Assembly: GCF_900104635.1 (NCBI RefSeq)
Contig: NZ_FNWC01000006.1
Coordinates: 482,011 to 546,010 of the forward strand
DNA from: Coprococcus phoceensis
GTDB lineage: Bacteria; Bacillota; Clostridia; Lachnospirales; Lachnospiraceae
Direction: 5' to 3'
Length of the DNA stretch: 64,000 nucleotides
Position numbers and translations under genes: made by a program. Below the pieces are notes generated by a model that saw only the letters and a program-made list of their open reading frames with translations, did no database searches and had not been told where the DNA came from. Each line of letters begins with the position of its first letter. Within the stretch, counting starts at the first letter, position 1. Shown in pieces: positions 23,471 through 34,629 of this stretch.

Positions 23471-23484
23471 AAAGGAGACGAAAA

Positions 23485-24726
23485 ATGAAGAAGCGAGGAG
23501 TGGCATTATTGATGGCGGCAGTATTTGCGGTTGCAAATCTTTCTGGATGTGGAAGAAATGCAGGTGGAGATGGCACGCTTGGTGAGAAAGAAAAAGTACG
23601 TCTTATGGTCTGGTCACCATCGGAAGATCAGTCAAAAGAAAGTGGGGAATGGCTACAGAGTACTTGTGAGAAGTTTGCAGAGGAACATCCAGAATGGGAT
23701 ATTACATTTGTCTATGGAGTTGCAGATGAGGCAACTGCGGCGAGTCAGGTGGCACAGGATCCGGAAGAGAGTGCAGATGTATTTATGTATGCGAACGATA
23801 CACTTACGACAATGACGGATGCGAAGGCATTGGCAAAGTTTGGAGGCAAGTATCGAGAAGAGATTGAAAATACGAATTCAGAAGAAGTATTATCGTCCCT
23901 GATAAAAGATGGAGATTTATATGGGGTACCATTTACGACGAATACGTGGTTTATGTACTATGATAAAAGTGTTTTTTCGGAAGAAGATATTAAGAATCTG
24001 GATAGCATGTTGGAAAAAGGGACTGTGGCATTTCCGCTGACAAACTCATGGTATACACCGGCATTTTATATTGGAAATGGTTGTACTTTGTTCGGAGATG
24101 GAACAGATGAGTCAAAAGGTGTGGATTTTGCAGGGGAGAAAGCGGTTAGTGTGACGGAGTATCTGGTGGATTTGGCTGCAAATCCGAATTTTAAAATTGA
24201 TGCGGATGGTTCTGGACTTGCAGGCTTACGAGATGGAAGTATCTCAGCTATTTTTTCGGGTTCTTGGGATGCGAATGCTGTGAAAGAAGCGCTAGGTGAA
24301 AATATGGGGGCTGCTGCACTTCCTACATTTACTGTGAATGGAGAGGAAAAACAGATGATGGCATATGCTGGTTCAAAAGCAATCGGAGTGAATCCGTACA
24401 GTAAGAATATGGTTGCGGCAGTGGAACTTGCAGTGTACCTTGGTTCAGCCGAGGCACAGATGAGTCATTATAAGCTCAGAAATGTGATTCCGTGTAATAC
24501 AGAGTTGCTTGCAGATGAGACAATTGCTTCAGATCCACTTGTTTCGGCACAAAATAATACATTCAATCATACTTCAATTTTGCAGCCATTTGTGGCGAAG
24601 ATGAATAATTGTTGGGTTCCAGTTGAAAATATGGGAAAAGGAATCCGCAATGGAAGTGTGACACATGAGAATGTGGCAGAACAGACGGAAGCGATGAATG
24701 AAGCGATGAATAGCGATGGAATTTAA
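23485..24726 (+). CDS. malE: maltodextrin ABC importer, substrate-binding lipoprotein
   Basis: 413 residues. Signal segment MKKRGVALLMAAVFAVANLS ends in the lipobox LSGC with Cys22, so it is a lipoprotein on the outer face of the membrane. The mature part is a family 1 solute-binding protein: KVRLMVWSPSEDQ at the start, VPFTTNTWFMYYDKSVF and FSGSWDANAVKEAL, as in MalE/MdxE. AAAGGAGACG precedes the ATG. It delivers linear maltodextrins to the permeases next to it. Confidence 0.9.
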   Translation: MKKRGVALLMAAVFAVANLSGCGRNAGGDGTLGEKEKVRLMVWSPSEDQSKESGEWLQSTCEKFAEEHPEWDITFVYGVADEATAASQVAQDPEESADVFMYANDTLTTMTDAKALAKFGGKYREEIENTNSEEVLSSLIKDGDLYGVPFTTNTWFMYYDKSVFSEEDIKNLDSMLEKGTVAFPLTNSWYTPAFYIGNGCTLFGDGTDESKGVDFAGEKAVSVTEYLVDLAANPNFKIDADGSGLAGLRDGSISAIFSGSWDANAVKEALGENMGAAALPTFTVNGEEKQMMAYAGSKAIGVNPYSKNMVAAVELAVYLGSAEAQMSHYKLRNVIPCNTELLADETIASDPLVSAQNNTFNHTSILQPFVAKMNNCWVPVENMGKGIRNGSVTHENVAEQTEAMNEAMNSDGI

Positions 24727-24731
24727 AAGGG

Positions 24732-26117
24732 GTGAAGAGGAATGTTGAAATTAAAAAGAAAGTAAATCAATTTCCAACACCATATACTTGTATGCGGGCA
24801 ATCAAGGAAGGCGGAATTGAGACGAAGCTTTCTATGATATTGATGGGATTTGGAAATTTTGTACACAAACAGAAAATAAAAGGACTTTTATATTTGACTT
24901 TGGAAGTGGCTTATATTGTTTTTATGGCAGTGAATGGAATTCATTTTCTCAGCACGCTCGGTTCACTTGGCAGTGCACCGCAAAAAGAAGTATGGGATGC
25001 GACAAAACAGGTGTATCTGTATACAAAAGGGGATCAGTCGGTACTGCTATTGTTGTATGGAGTGGCGACGGTTTTAGTGACACTATTGATGATTTGGGCA
25101 TGGAGAGGAGCGCTTAAGAGTGCTTTCAAAGCAGAATGTCTGGATAAAGAGGGGCGTCATGTTAATTCATTTGTAGAAGATTTGAAATCACTACTGCATG
25201 AGAATCTACACAGACTTTTAATGACACCACCTATGGTATTTATTTTTACCCTGACAATATTGCCGCTGGTTTTTATGATTTGTATGGCATTTACGAATTA
25301 CAGCAAGCTTGGAAATCATTTGATGCTGTTTGATTGGGTTGGTTTGGACAATTTTAAGGCGTTATTTGATACGAATAGTATTCTGGGAAGTACCTTCTGG
25401 TCAGTTCTTGGCTGGACGCTTGTTTGGGCATTCTTTGCCACATTCAGCAATTATATTTTCGGTATGATTCTTTCGCTTGTAATTAACAGAAAAGATACGA
25501 AAGCAAAAGGATTTTGGAGGTTCTGCTTTGTATTATCTTGTGCGGTACCGATGTTCGTTTCTCTGCTGATTATGAGAACGATGCTTCAACCAAATGGTGC
25601 GGTGAATGTACTTTTAAGAAATCTTGGCTGGATTGCGCAGGACGCAAGTCTCCCGTTTTTTACGGACCCAACATGGGCGAGAGTGACTGTGATTGTTGTT
25701 AATATCTGGGTAGGTGTTCCGTATACGTTGCTTCAGTTGACCGGTGTACTTCAGAACATTCCGGAAGAGCTTTATGAGGCAGCGAAAGTGGATGGAGCAA
25801 ATGCACTTCAGATTTTTTTCAAGATCACAATGCCATATATGCTTTATGTGACAGCACCGTATTTGATTGTGACATTTACAGGAAATGTAAATAACTTTAA
25901 TGTGATCTATTTGCTGTCGGGGGGAGATCCGGTAACAGATCTGGCATCTACGGCAGGAAAGACTGATTTACTTGTGACTTGGCTTTATAAATTGACAATT
26001 GACAAGCAATACTACAATATTGGTGCAGTTATCGGTATTCTGACATTTATCATTTTGGCGGTTGGCGCATTGCTTACATATAGAAACAGTAAATCTTATA
26101 AGGAAGGAGAAATTTAG
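24732..26117 (+). CDS. malF: maltodextrin ABC transporter permease, MalF type
   Basis: The frame opens at GTG 24732 (461 residues). The GTG lies inside the ribosome binding site itself (AAGGGGTGA), so this start is doubtful. ATG 24742 has correct spacing but is one base out of frame (see findings). About eight membrane segments; the EAA loop is EELYEAAKVDGANALQIFFKITMP. The N-terminal extension before the first MalF-type segment (VKRNVEIKKK...GGIETKLSMILMGFGNF) is shared by many Clostridial MalF proteins. It pairs with MalG. Confidence 0.85.
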   Translation: MKRNVEIKKKVNQFPTPYTCMRAIKEGGIETKLSMILMGFGNFVHKQKIKGLLYLTLEVAYIVFMAVNGIHFLSTLGSLGSAPQKEVWDATKQVYLYTKGDQSVLLLLYGVATVLVTLLMIWAWRGALKSAFKAECLDKEGRHVNSFVEDLKSLLHENLHRLLMTPPMVFIFTLTILPLVFMICMAFTNYSKLGNHLMLFDWVGLDNFKALFDTNSILGSTFWSVLGWTLVWAFFATFSNYIFGMILSLVINRKDTKAKGFWRFCFVLSCAVPMFVSLLIMRTMLQPNGAVNVLLRNLGWIAQDASLPFFTDPTWARVTVIVVNIWVGVPYTLLQLTGVLQNIPEELYEAAKVDGANALQIFFKITMPYMLYVTAPYLIVTFTGNVNNFNVIYLLSGGDPVTDLASTAGKTDLLVTWLYKLTIDKQYYNIGAVIGILTFIILAVGALLTYRNSKSYKEGEI

Positions 26118-26119
26118 AT

Positions 26120-26992
26120 ATGGCAGTACAAAAAATGCGATCAGCAAAAAAGAAGCGCAGGATCAATAACGTGATCGTGCATACAAGTTTGGCCGTACTG
26201 GCGGCTGTGTGGGTATTCCCGATTATATGGGTAGTCCTTACAAGTTTTCGTGCGGAAAAAGGGTCTTATGTATCTACATTTTTCCCAAAAGAATTTACGC
26301 TAGATAACTATATCAAATTGTTTACCGATACTTCCATTTTGAACTTTCCTAAAATGTTTATGAATACGTTGATCATTGCAATATGCTCTTGTATTCTTGC
26401 GACATTTTACACATTGGCAGTCTCATATTGTTTATCAAGGTTAAAATTTAAACTGAGAAAACCATATATGAACATGGCAATGATATTAGGACTGTTTCCG
26501 GGATTTATGTCAATGATTGCTGTGTATTTTATTTTGAAAGCGATTGGACTAACAGAAGGAAATCTGATTCGTGTGGCTCTCATCTTGTGTTATTCAGGTG
26601 GTGCAGGACTTGGTTTTCAGATTGCAAAGGGATTTTTTGATACGATTCCATATGCGGTGGATGAGGCAGCAATCTTAGATGGATGTACGAGGTGGCAGGT
26701 GTTTCAAAAGATTACACTTCCACTTAGCAAACCAATTATTGTATATACAGTGTTGACAGCATTTATGGGACCATGGCTGGACTTTATTTTTGCAAAAGTA
26801 ATCTGTAGAGCCAACTCCGACCAATATACAGTTGCAATTGGACTTTGGAAAATGCTTGAGAAGGAATATATTGACAGTTGGTACACAAGCTTTGCGGCGG
26901 GTGCAGTTCTGATTTCGATTCCGATTGCGATTTTGTTCTTGATCATGCAGAGGTATTATGTGGACGGAGTTTCAGGTGCCGTAAAGGGATAA
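26120..26992 (+). CDS. malG: maltodextrin ABC transporter permease, MalG type
   Basis: 290 residues, six membrane segments. The EAA loop is YAVDEAAILDGCTRWQVFQKITLP, and the C-terminal YYVDGVSGAVKG is the MalG signature. It begins two bases after the malF stop. No ATPase gene follows in this operon, so an MsmX-type shared ATPase encoded elsewhere must power the importer. Confidence 0.93.
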   Translation: MAVQKMRSAKKKRRINNVIVHTSLAVLAAVWVFPIIWVVLTSFRAEKGSYVSTFFPKEFTLDNYIKLFTDTSILNFPKMFMNTLIIAICSCILATFYTLAVSYCLSRLKFKLRKPYMNMAMILGLFPGFMSMIAVYFILKAIGLTEGNLIRVALILCYSGGAGLGFQIAKGFFDTIPYAVDEAAILDGCTRWQVFQKITLPLSKPIIVYTVLTAFMGPWLDFIFAKVICRANSDQYTVAIGLWKMLEKEYIDSWYTSFAAGAVLISIPIAILFLIMQRYYVDGVSGAVKG

Positions 26993-27007
26993 AAAGAGGG
27001 CTAGATT

Positions 27008-28933
27008 ATGAAGACAAGAAAAGAGTTAAAAAAATTGTACAACACTTTAGAGTTCCAGAAAGAGTATCAATACGATGGAAAGGATCTGGGAGCTTTGTGT
27101 ACGCAGGCGGGAACTACATTCCACCTGTGGAGCCCTTTGGCAGAAGAAGTGGAGTTGCGATTGTATAGAGATGGAAAGCATAGTGAGTGCTTTCAAAAAA
27201 TTGCTATGCAGAAAGAAAAGAGGGGAGTCTGGAGCTACCAGACAGAGAGATATCTGCATGGCGTTTATTATGATTATCAAATCCCGTGGGACGGAGAAAT
27301 AGTTGAGCTTGGAGATCCCTATGCGAGAGGTTGCGGAGTGAATGGTATCCGGAGTATGGTCGTGGATTTGAATAGAACGAATCCACTGCAATGGGAGCAT
27401 GATCAAAGACCGAAAAAAAGGGAAGAGAATATTATCTATGAGCTTCATATCAAAGAATTTTCTTGGGATGAGTCTGGAGGATTTTCAAAAGAAAATAGAG
27501 GAAAATACAAGGCATTCACAGAAGAACATACGACACTTTTTGGAGATGGAGAGCATTCAACCGGATTGGATTATCTCAAGGAATTGGGAGTGACACATGT
27601 GCAGTTGATGCCGGTGTATGACTACGGCTCTGTGGACGAGTCCAATGATGAGGAATTCAATTGGGGATATGATCCGGAGAACTATAATGTGCCTGAGGGG
27701 TCGTATGCAACTGATACAGAAGATGGGGCGGTTCGCATTCGGGAGTTCAAAGAAATGGTGCAGTCTCTCCATAAGAATGGATTCCGAGTAATCATGGATG
27801 TTGTCTATAATCACATGTATTCGTTGGAGTCGAATTTGAATAAGGCGGTTCCGTGGTATTATTTTCGAACGAAGGATGATGGAACAATCTCAAACGGCTC
27901 TGCCTGTGGAAATGATTTGGCAAGTGAGCGGCCAATGTGTGCGAACTATATTGTCGATTCAGTTCTGTATTGGGCAGAAGAATATCACATAGACGGATTC
28001 CGGTTTGATTTGATGGGACTTTTGGATGTGGATCTGATGAACCGAATCAGACGAGAACTTGATGTCCGTTATGGACGAGGAGAGATATTAGTCTTTGGAG
28101 AGCCTTGGGCAGCAGATGAGACTGCGATAGAAGGGACGGCAGTCCCGGCGTTGAAGAAACATATTGCTCAGTTGGATTGTGAAATTGGAATGTTTTGTGA
28201 TGACACGAGAGATGCAATCAAAGGACATGTATTTGAAGCAGAAATTCCGGGATTCGTCAATGGAGCGAATGGTTTGGAAGAAAAAATCTTAAACAGTGTG
28301 CGCGCATGGAGCACAGACGGGCGGAACGTGAAAGCGCCAAGTCAAGTGATTACTTATGTATCTGCACATGATAACTGGACATTGTGGGATAAACTTGAAA
28401 AGACAATTTCAGATGAGGAAGAGCGTATTCGCATCAACAAGATGGCAGCGGCAATGTATATGACTTGTCAGGGAAATCTGTTTTTCTTATCAGGAGAAGA
28501 ATTTGCAAGAACGAAAGATGGGCTTGAGAATACATATAATGCACCGATTGAGTTGAATCGTCTCGACTGGGAACGTGCCTATAGATATACGGATTTGCGA
28601 ACGTATTATCAGGGACTGATTGCGCTCAGAAAACAACTTCCTGAATTATGCGATAAATCAGAAGGAGCATGGAAACGAATCTTTGAAGAGTGGAAAACAG
28701 AAGGTGTTGTTGGATTTTTTGTGGATAACACAGGAAAAGCGTATGAATCAAAGTGGAAAACATTGTGTGTGATATATAACAGTACGACGGAAACAGTTTC
28801 GAAAGAGCTGAAAGAAGGGGACTGGGAGATATTAGTTGATTCAGAGAGTAGTTTTCGATGGAAGGAAGGGAAAAAAGTAGGATGTGCGAAGGCAGCTCCA
28901 AAGAGTGTGCTCGTACTTGGACAGAGGAGTTAA
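27008..28933 (+). CDS. pulA: type I pullulanase (GH13_14), cytosolic
   Basis: 641 residues. A CBM48-like N-domain (TTFHLWSPLAEEVELRLYRDG) precedes a TIM barrel with NWGYDPENYNVPEGSYATD, the type I hallmark; VVYNHMY, DGFRFDLMG (nucleophile Asp), VFGEPW (acid Glu) and YVSAHDN follow. No signal peptide, so it works inside the cell on imported dextrins or on glycogen, cutting alpha-1,6 branches. It starts 15 bases after malG. Confidence 0.92.
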   Translation: MKTRKELKKLYNTLEFQKEYQYDGKDLGALCTQAGTTFHLWSPLAEEVELRLYRDGKHSECFQKIAMQKEKRGVWSYQTERYLHGVYYDYQIPWDGEIVELGDPYARGCGVNGIRSMVVDLNRTNPLQWEHDQRPKKREENIIYELHIKEFSWDESGGFSKENRGKYKAFTEEHTTLFGDGEHSTGLDYLKELGVTHVQLMPVYDYGSVDESNDEEFNWGYDPENYNVPEGSYATDTEDGAVRIREFKEMVQSLHKNGFRVIMDVVYNHMYSLESNLNKAVPWYYFRTKDDGTISNGSACGNDLASERPMCANYIVDSVLYWAEEYHIDGFRFDLMGLLDVDLMNRIRRELDVRYGRGEILVFGEPWAADETAIEGTAVPALKKHIAQLDCEIGMFCDDTRDAIKGHVFEAEIPGFVNGANGLEEKILNSVRAWSTDGRNVKAPSQVITYVSAHDNWTLWDKLEKTISDEEERIRINKMAAAMYMTCQGNLFFLSGEEFARTKDGLENTYNAPIELNRLDWERAYRYTDLRTYYQGLIALRKQLPELCDKSEGAWKRIFEEWKTEGVVGFFVDNTGKAYESKWKTLCVIYNSTTETVSKELKEGDWEILVDSESSFRWKEGKKVGCAKAAPKSVLVLGQRS

Positions 28934-28937
28934 AAAT

Positions 28938-30881
28938 ATGAGATGGATATATGGAAAACAAGATTTTAGTACAATAGAGAGAGGGCAGGAGAATTGCTAT
29001 CTTTTGACAAATGGTCTTGGAGGATTTTCATCTTTGACGATGACCGGTTCGGCAGCGAGAAATGACCATGCACTTCTAATGGCTTGTATTCAGGCACCAA
29101 ACCACAGATACAATATGGTGCATCGTCTTGCGGAGACATTGGCAATTGGGAAGGACGAGTTTATCTTGTCCACTCAGGAATTTGCAGATGGAGCAAAAGA
29201 GGAGGGATATCGGTATCTTTCTGCATTTGTCTATGATGATAGCCCGATTTGGAAATTCCATGTGCAGGGAGTAGAATTGCAAAAGGAAATCGGCATGAAG
29301 CAGGAAGAAAATACGGTTGCAGTCCGTTATACAATATGGAATCGTCAAAAAAAAGATGCGGTCTTTCGTGTGACACCGTTTTTTCAGTTCACAAGAAAAG
29401 GAAGTGAACCAAAGTCCACACAAGTGTTTACGTTAGAAAGGGATACAGTATACTCTGAGGGAATGACATTGTACTTTGAGACAAATGGAGAGATTCGTAA
29501 GATCGAAGAAAAAGAGGAAATCTATTTTTATAGTTATGATGTCTGCGATGGAAGAAGAGAGAAGGGGCTTGCAAAGGCCAATCATGAAATCAGTATTTTT
29601 GTACCAGAAGGGGAATGCGTGAAGTTGAAGATTGTATACTCGATGGAAAATGCGCTACAGGACGCAGATTTGATTATTGAAGGTATGAGAAAATATCGAA
29701 GAAGCTTAGAAGAACAGGCGGCTTTTGTGATGCCAATGGCAAGAGAGTTGTCGAAAAGCGCAAACCAGTTTGTATCAAAAAGAGAGTCGACAGGTGGAAG
29801 TACGATACTTGCAGGGTATCCGTTTTTTGAAGATTGGGGAAGGGATACGATGATAGCACTTCCTGGTGTATGTATAGTGACAGGGCAGTATGAGACGGCA
29901 AAAAAAATTTTGCGTACATTTGCTGTGAATGAGCGAAAAGGACTGATGCCGAATCTTTTTCCAGAAGGAGGAAATGAGCCACTTTATAATACGGTAGATG
30001 CGGCGTTATTGTTTATCAATTGTGTATATCTCTACTACGAAGCAACAAAAGATGTGGCGTTTGTGAAAGAGATGTATCCAGTGATGGAGCGCATTATCAA
30101 AGGTTATCGAGAAGGGACCGACTATGGAATTTGCATGGATTCAGATGGGTTGATTCAGGCGGGAGAAGGATTGTGGCAGGTAACATGGATGGATGTGCGT
30201 ATAGGAGAGATTCTGCCGACACCAAGACATGGAAAACCGGTTGAGATTAATGCGTATTGGTATAATGCGCTGTGTATTATGGAGCAGTTTGCTTCGCTTG
30301 TGAACCGGACGTGGGAGTATTCACAGTTAAAAGAGCAGGTAAAAGTATCTTTTGTGGAAAAGTTCTGGATGGAGGACAGACGGTGTTTAAAAGATTTAGT
30401 ATCCGGAACAAAAGCGGATAGACAGATTCGTTGTAACCAGATTTGGGCGGTGTCAATGCCGTTTACGATGCTGGATGAGACGAAAGAACGACAGGTTGTG
30501 GAGACGGTGTTCGAGACGCTTTATACACCTTATGGACTTCGGACACTTGAGATAGCAGATGAGGAATTTCGTTCAAACTATCAGGGAGAGATGGAAGAGC
30601 GTGATATGGCATATCATCAGGGAACTGTGTGGACATTTCCGCTAGGTGCATATTATTTGGCATATCTGAAAGTGAATGGATACAGCAAAGAGGCGAAAGC
30701 GGATGTCAAAGACCAGCTGGAAGTGATAGAGAGTGCGATGCGGGAAGGCTGTATCGGACAGCTTCCTGAAATTTACGACGGAGAGAATCCAACCAGATCC
30801 AAGGGCTGTTTTGCACAGGCTTGGAGTGTCGGTGAAATATTGAGAGTTTATGCGGTAATTGAAAAAAGAGAAGGAGAATAG
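28938..30881 (+). CDS. amylo-alpha-1,6-glucosidase / glycogen debranching enzyme (GH133)
   Basis: ATG 28938 ([19 protein letters not shown]) has GGAG eight bases upstream; the open frame extends further back only in overlap with pulA. 647 residues: an N-terminal GDE domain ([13 protein letters not shown]...RNDHALLMA) and a C-terminal (alpha/alpha)6 barrel with [27 protein letters not shown] and [13 protein letters not shown]. It removes alpha-1,6-linked glucose from phosphorylase limit dextrins, which fits the adjacent phosphorylase. Confidence 0.92.
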   Translation: MRWIYGKQDFSTIERGQENCYLLTNGLGGFSSLTMTGSAARNDHALLMACIQAPNHRYNMVHRLAETLAIGKDEFILSTQEFADGAKEEGYRYLSAFVYDDSPIWKFHVQGVELQKEIGMKQEENTVAVRYTIWNRQKKDAVFRVTPFFQFTRKGSEPKSTQVFTLERDTVYSEGMTLYFETNGEIRKIEEKEEIYFYSYDVCDGRREKGLAKANHEISIFVPEGECVKLKIVYSMENALQDADLIIEGMRKYRRSLEEQAAFVMPMARELSKSANQFVSKRESTGGSTILAGYPFFEDWGRDTMIALPGVCIVTGQYETAKKILRTFAVNERKGLMPNLFPEGGNEPLYNTVDAALLFINCVYLYYEATKDVAFVKEMYPVMERIIKGYREGTDYGICMDSDGLIQAGEGLWQVTWMDVRIGEILPTPRHGKPVEINAYWYNALCIMEQFASLVNRTWEYSQLKEQVKVSFVEKFWMEDRRCLKDLVSGTKADRQIRCNQIWAVSMPFTMLDETKERQVVETVFETLYTPYGLRTLEIADEEFRSNYQGEMEERDMAYHQGTVWTFPLGAYYLAYLKVNGYSKEAKADVKDQLEVIESAMREGCIGQLPEIYDGENPTRSKGCFAQAWSVGEILRVYAVIEKREGE

Positions 30882-30885
30882 TAAG

Positions 30886-33147
30886 ATGGAAAAGTTATTA
30901 GAGCAGATTTTAGAAGAGAAATATAAAAAGAGCATCAAAGAGGCATCAAACGAAGAGATTTATACTGCCTTATTGATTTTGACAAAAGAGAAAATGCAAG
31001 GTGCTAAAAGAAACGAAGGAAAGAAAAAACTGTATTACATTTCTGCCGAGTTTCTGATTGGAAAACTGTTGTCTAACAATCTGATCAACTTAGGTTTGTT
31101 TGATGAGACAAAAGAAGTACTGGAAAAACACGGTCATAATATCACGGAGATTGAAGAAATCGAGCAGGAACCGTCTCTTGGAAACGGCGGGCTTGGACGT
31201 CTTGCGGCATGTTTTCTTGATTCAATTGCAACTTTAGGACTGAATGGGGATGGTGTCGGATTAAACTACCATGATGGATTGTTCCGTCAGAGATTTGTGG
31301 ACCACAAGCAGAAGGAAGAGAAAAATCCATGGATTACAGACTTCAGCTGGCTGACAAAGACAGATGTAAAGTTTGAAGTACCGTTTAAAGATTTTACATT
31401 GACTTCTACTATGTACGATATCGATGTGCCGGGATATAAGAGCGGATGCAACAGACTTCATTTATTTGACATTGATACAGTGGATGAGAGCATTATTGGG
31501 GATGGAATTAATTTTGACAAGACAGATATTCAGAAAAATCTGACATTGTTCCTCTATCCGGATGACAGCGATGAGGCGGGACAATTACTTCGTATCTATC
31601 AGCAGTATTTTATGGTAAGCAATGCGGCGCAGTTAATCCTGAAGGAGGCTGAAGACAATGGATATGATCTTTACAAACTGAATGAACATGTTGCAGTGCA
31701 GATCAATGATACACATCCAACGATGGTCATTCCGGAATTGATTCGTCTGTTGACTGTAAAAGGATTCAATATGGATACAGCAATCGACGTAGTGAGAAAG
31801 ACATGTGCATATACGAACCACACAATTCTTGCAGAAGCGTTAGAAAAATGGCCAATCTCGTATTTAGAAAAAGTTGTACCGCATCTGATGCCAATTATTC
31901 GTGAATTGGATGCACGTGTAAGAAGAGATTATCACGATGAGCGTGTCTATATTATCGACGAAATGGATCGTGTGCATATGGCACATATCGACATTCACTT
32001 TGGGTATGCAGTAAATGGTGTGGCGGCACTTCATACACAAATTTTAAAAGAGTCTGAACTGAAACCGTTCTATGACATTTATCCGGAAAAATTTAATAAC
32101 AAGACAAATGGAATTACATTTAGAAGATGGCTTGTTCATTGTAACCCAGAGCTTTCCGCCTACTTGAAAGAATTAATCGGTCCAGAGTATATGGAAAATG
32201 CAGCAAATCTTGAAAAACTGATTGCATATAAAGATGACGAAACTGTTTTGAAAAAACTAAGAGAAATTAAAAAGAACTCGAAGGAAGAGCTGAAAGCATA
32301 TTTGAAGCTGACGCAGAATGTGGATATTGACAGTAATTCGGTATTTGATATTCAAATCAAACGTCTTCATGAGTACAAAAGACAGCAGATGAATGCACTT
32401 TATGCGATTTATAAATACAAAGAGATCAAAAAAGGGAACTTACCAAAACGTCCGCTGACGATGATTTTCGGAGCGAAGGCAGCACCGGCTTACACGATTG
32501 CAAAAGACATTATTCATTTGATTTTGTGCCTGCAGCAGTTGATTGAGAATGATCCGATTGTGAGCAAATATATGAAGATTGTCATGGTGGAAAATTACAA
32601 TGTGACGAAAGCAGCAAAACTAATTCCGGCATGTGATATTTCGGAGCAGATTTCTCTTGCGTCAAAAGAGGCATCAGGAACTGGAAATATGAAGTTTATG
32701 TTAAATGGTGCTGTGACACTTGGAACAGAAGACGGTGCAAATGTAGAGATTCATGAGCTTGTTGGAGACGACAATATCTATATTTTTGGAAAGAAATCAG
32801 AAGATGTGATCAAGTTATATGACGAGGCAAGTTATTGCTCACGCGAGATCTATGAGAGCGATGTACTTGTGGAAGAGCTTGTAGATTTTATTATCAGCAA
32901 AGAGTTGATTCAGATTGGGGATCCTGTAAATCTTGGAAGACTTTATAAGGAAATCATATCAAAAGACTGGTTCATGGCGCTACTTGATATCAAAGAGTAT
33001 ATTGCGAAGAAAGAACAGATGTTGGCAGATTATGAAGATGAGACAACTTGGGCGAAGAAAGCCCTTGTAAATATCGCAAAGGCAGGATACTTTTCAGCAG
33101 ACCGTACGATTGCAGAGTATAATGAAGATATTTGGAAATTATCATAA
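30886..33147 (+). CDS. glycogen/maltodextrin phosphorylase (GT35)
   Basis: Start ATG 30886 after AAGGAGAATAGTA; 753 residues, at the short end of the family. [48 protein letters not shown] and the PLP-lysine region [14 protein letters not shown] with [12 protein letters not shown] are all present. It releases glucose-1-phosphate from alpha-1,4 chains using phosphate. The region between [12 protein letters not shown] and the NDTHPT block is shorter than in E. coli enzymes. Confidence 0.93.
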   Translation: MEKLLEQILEEKYKKSIKEASNEEIYTALLILTKEKMQGAKRNEGKKKLYYISAEFLIGKLLSNNLINLGLFDETKEVLEKHGHNITEIEEIEQEPSLGNGGLGRLAACFLDSIATLGLNGDGVGLNYHDGLFRQRFVDHKQKEEKNPWITDFSWLTKTDVKFEVPFKDFTLTSTMYDIDVPGYKSGCNRLHLFDIDTVDESIIGDGINFDKTDIQKNLTLFLYPDDSDEAGQLLRIYQQYFMVSNAAQLILKEAEDNGYDLYKLNEHVAVQINDTHPTMVIPELIRLLTVKGFNMDTAIDVVRKTCAYTNHTILAEALEKWPISYLEKVVPHLMPIIRELDARVRRDYHDERVYIIDEMDRVHMAHIDIHFGYAVNGVAALHTQILKESELKPFYDIYPEKFNNKTNGITFRRWLVHCNPELSAYLKELIGPEYMENAANLEKLIAYKDDETVLKKLREIKKNSKEELKAYLKLTQNVDIDSNSVFDIQIKRLHEYKRQQMNALYAIYKYKEIKKGNLPKRPLTMIFGAKAAPAYTIAKDIIHLILCLQQLIENDPIVSKYMKIVMVENYNVTKAAKLIPACDISEQISLASKEASGTGNMKFMLNGAVTLGTEDGANVEIHELVGDDNIYIFGKKSEDVIKLYDEASYCSREIYESDVLVEELVDFIISKELIQIGDPVNLGRLYKEIISKDWFMALLDIKEYIAKKEQMLADYEDETTWAKKALVNIAKAGYFSADRTIAEYNEDIWKLS

Positions 33148-33160
33148 AGAGGATTGGATT

Positions 33161-34612
33161 ATGAGAGAAACAGGGATATTGATGCCCGTGTCTTCGCTCC
33201 CGTCGCGTACGGGAGTCGGAGAACTGGGAAGGGAAACAAAAGAGTTCCTTGATTATTTAAAAGAAGCAGGTGTAAAAATCTGGCAAATTTTGCCGCTGAA
33301 TCCGGTGGGATACGGGAATTCTCCGTATCAGCCATATTCATCCTGCGCAGGAGATGAGATTTATATCAGTATGGAAACATTATATGAACAGGGACTTTTA
33401 AAAGATCTACCACCGGCATTTTTAGAAAAGGAAACTCATGTCCGGTACGATCAAGTCCGAGCATGGAAAGAAAGTTATTTAAGAGAGGCATTTTCTCGTT
33501 TTGAAGAAACAGACGATTATAAAACATTTGCACAGCAGAGCTGGGTGTTAGAATATGGGATGTTTCGTGCATTAAAAGAAAAAAATGAGAATCGTTGCTG
33601 GAATGAATGGGATACAGCGGATAAGACATGGCCAGAGGCTAAAAAGGAAGTGCCTTTGGAGATTGCACATGAGGCGGCTTATCAAATGTTTTTACAGTAT
33701 ATATTTTTCTGCCAGTGGATGGAAATTAAAAAGACTGCAAATGAAAAAGGAATTCAAATTATGGGAGATGTGCCGTTTTACGTCGGTGTGGATTCTGTGG
33801 ATGTGTGGGCAGGAAAAGACAATTTCCTATTAGATACAGACGGAAGACCGACTTTCATTGCAGGTGTGCCGCCGGATTATTTCAGTGCGACAGGGCAGAG
33901 ATGGGGAAATCCAATTTATGACTGGGATTATCTCAAAGAGAATGGATATCAGTTTTGGGTGGATCGAATCGGATACAGTAGCCGACTGTTTGACATTATC
34001 AGAATCGATCATTTTCGTGCGTTTGACACTTTCTGGAAGATTCCGGCTACTTGTCCGACTGCAATTGAAGGAGAATGGATTGAGGCACCGGGATATGAAG
34101 TGATTGACACACTTTTGGAAAAGATACCTGAAGTAAATCTTGTGGCAGAAGATTTGGGAGATCTCAGACCAGAAGTGTTGGAGCTCAAAGAACATTATCA
34201 TTTTAAAGGAATGAAGATACTTGTGTTTTCGATTGATACATCTGGAAAATATGCGAAAGATATTTTTCATGATGTGAAAAATATGATCATCTATACGGGA
34301 ACACATGACAATGATACATTAATGGAATGGTATGATGCATTGTCTGTTGCAGCAAAACGAAAAGTGCGTCGTTTTCTTGCAAGGGAAGGAATCCGTCAGG
34401 GGTCTGTTAAAGACCGACTTTTAGCTTATACATGGAAGAGTAAGGCTGAATATGCAATCGTTCCGATGGCGGATATTTTAGGAATGGGAAAAGAGGCCCA
34501 TCTAAATACACCTGGTACGGTTGGAAGTCCGAACTGGGAATGGAGAATGCCAGATATGCGAAAAATGGAAATAAGTTTGAAAAAATATAGTAGACAGATG
34601 CGACAAAGATAA
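33161..34612 (+). CDS. malQ: 4-alpha-glucanotransferase (GH77, amylomaltase)
   Basis: Start ATG 33161 (MRETGILMPVSSLPSRTGVG) after AAAGAGGATTG; 483 residues. WQILPLNPVGYGNSPYQPYS, FDIIRIDHFRAFDTFW (nucleophile Asp), LVAEDLGDL (acid Glu) and YTGTHDNDT are the GH77 motifs. It disproportionates short maltodextrins into longer chains for the phosphorylase plus free glucose. 13 bases separate it from the phosphorylase gene. Confidence 0.95.
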   Translation: MRETGILMPVSSLPSRTGVGELGRETKEFLDYLKEAGVKIWQILPLNPVGYGNSPYQPYSSCAGDEIYISMETLYEQGLLKDLPPAFLEKETHVRYDQVRAWKESYLREAFSRFEETDDYKTFAQQSWVLEYGMFRALKEKNENRCWNEWDTADKTWPEAKKEVPLEIAHEAAYQMFLQYIFFCQWMEIKKTANEKGIQIMGDVPFYVGVDSVDVWAGKDNFLLDTDGRPTFIAGVPPDYFSATGQRWGNPIYDWDYLKENGYQFWVDRIGYSSRLFDIIRIDHFRAFDTFWKIPATCPTAIEGEWIEAPGYEVIDTLLEKIPEVNLVAEDLGDLRPEVLELKEHYHFKGMKILVFSIDTSGKYAKDIFHDVKNMIIYTGTHDNDTLMEWYDALSVAAKRKVRRFLAREGIRQGSVKDRLLAYTWKSKAEYAIVPMADILGMGKEAHLNTPGTVGSPNWEWRMPDMRKMEISLKKYSRQMRQR

Positions 34613-34629
34613 GAAGAGAGGAACAGGAT

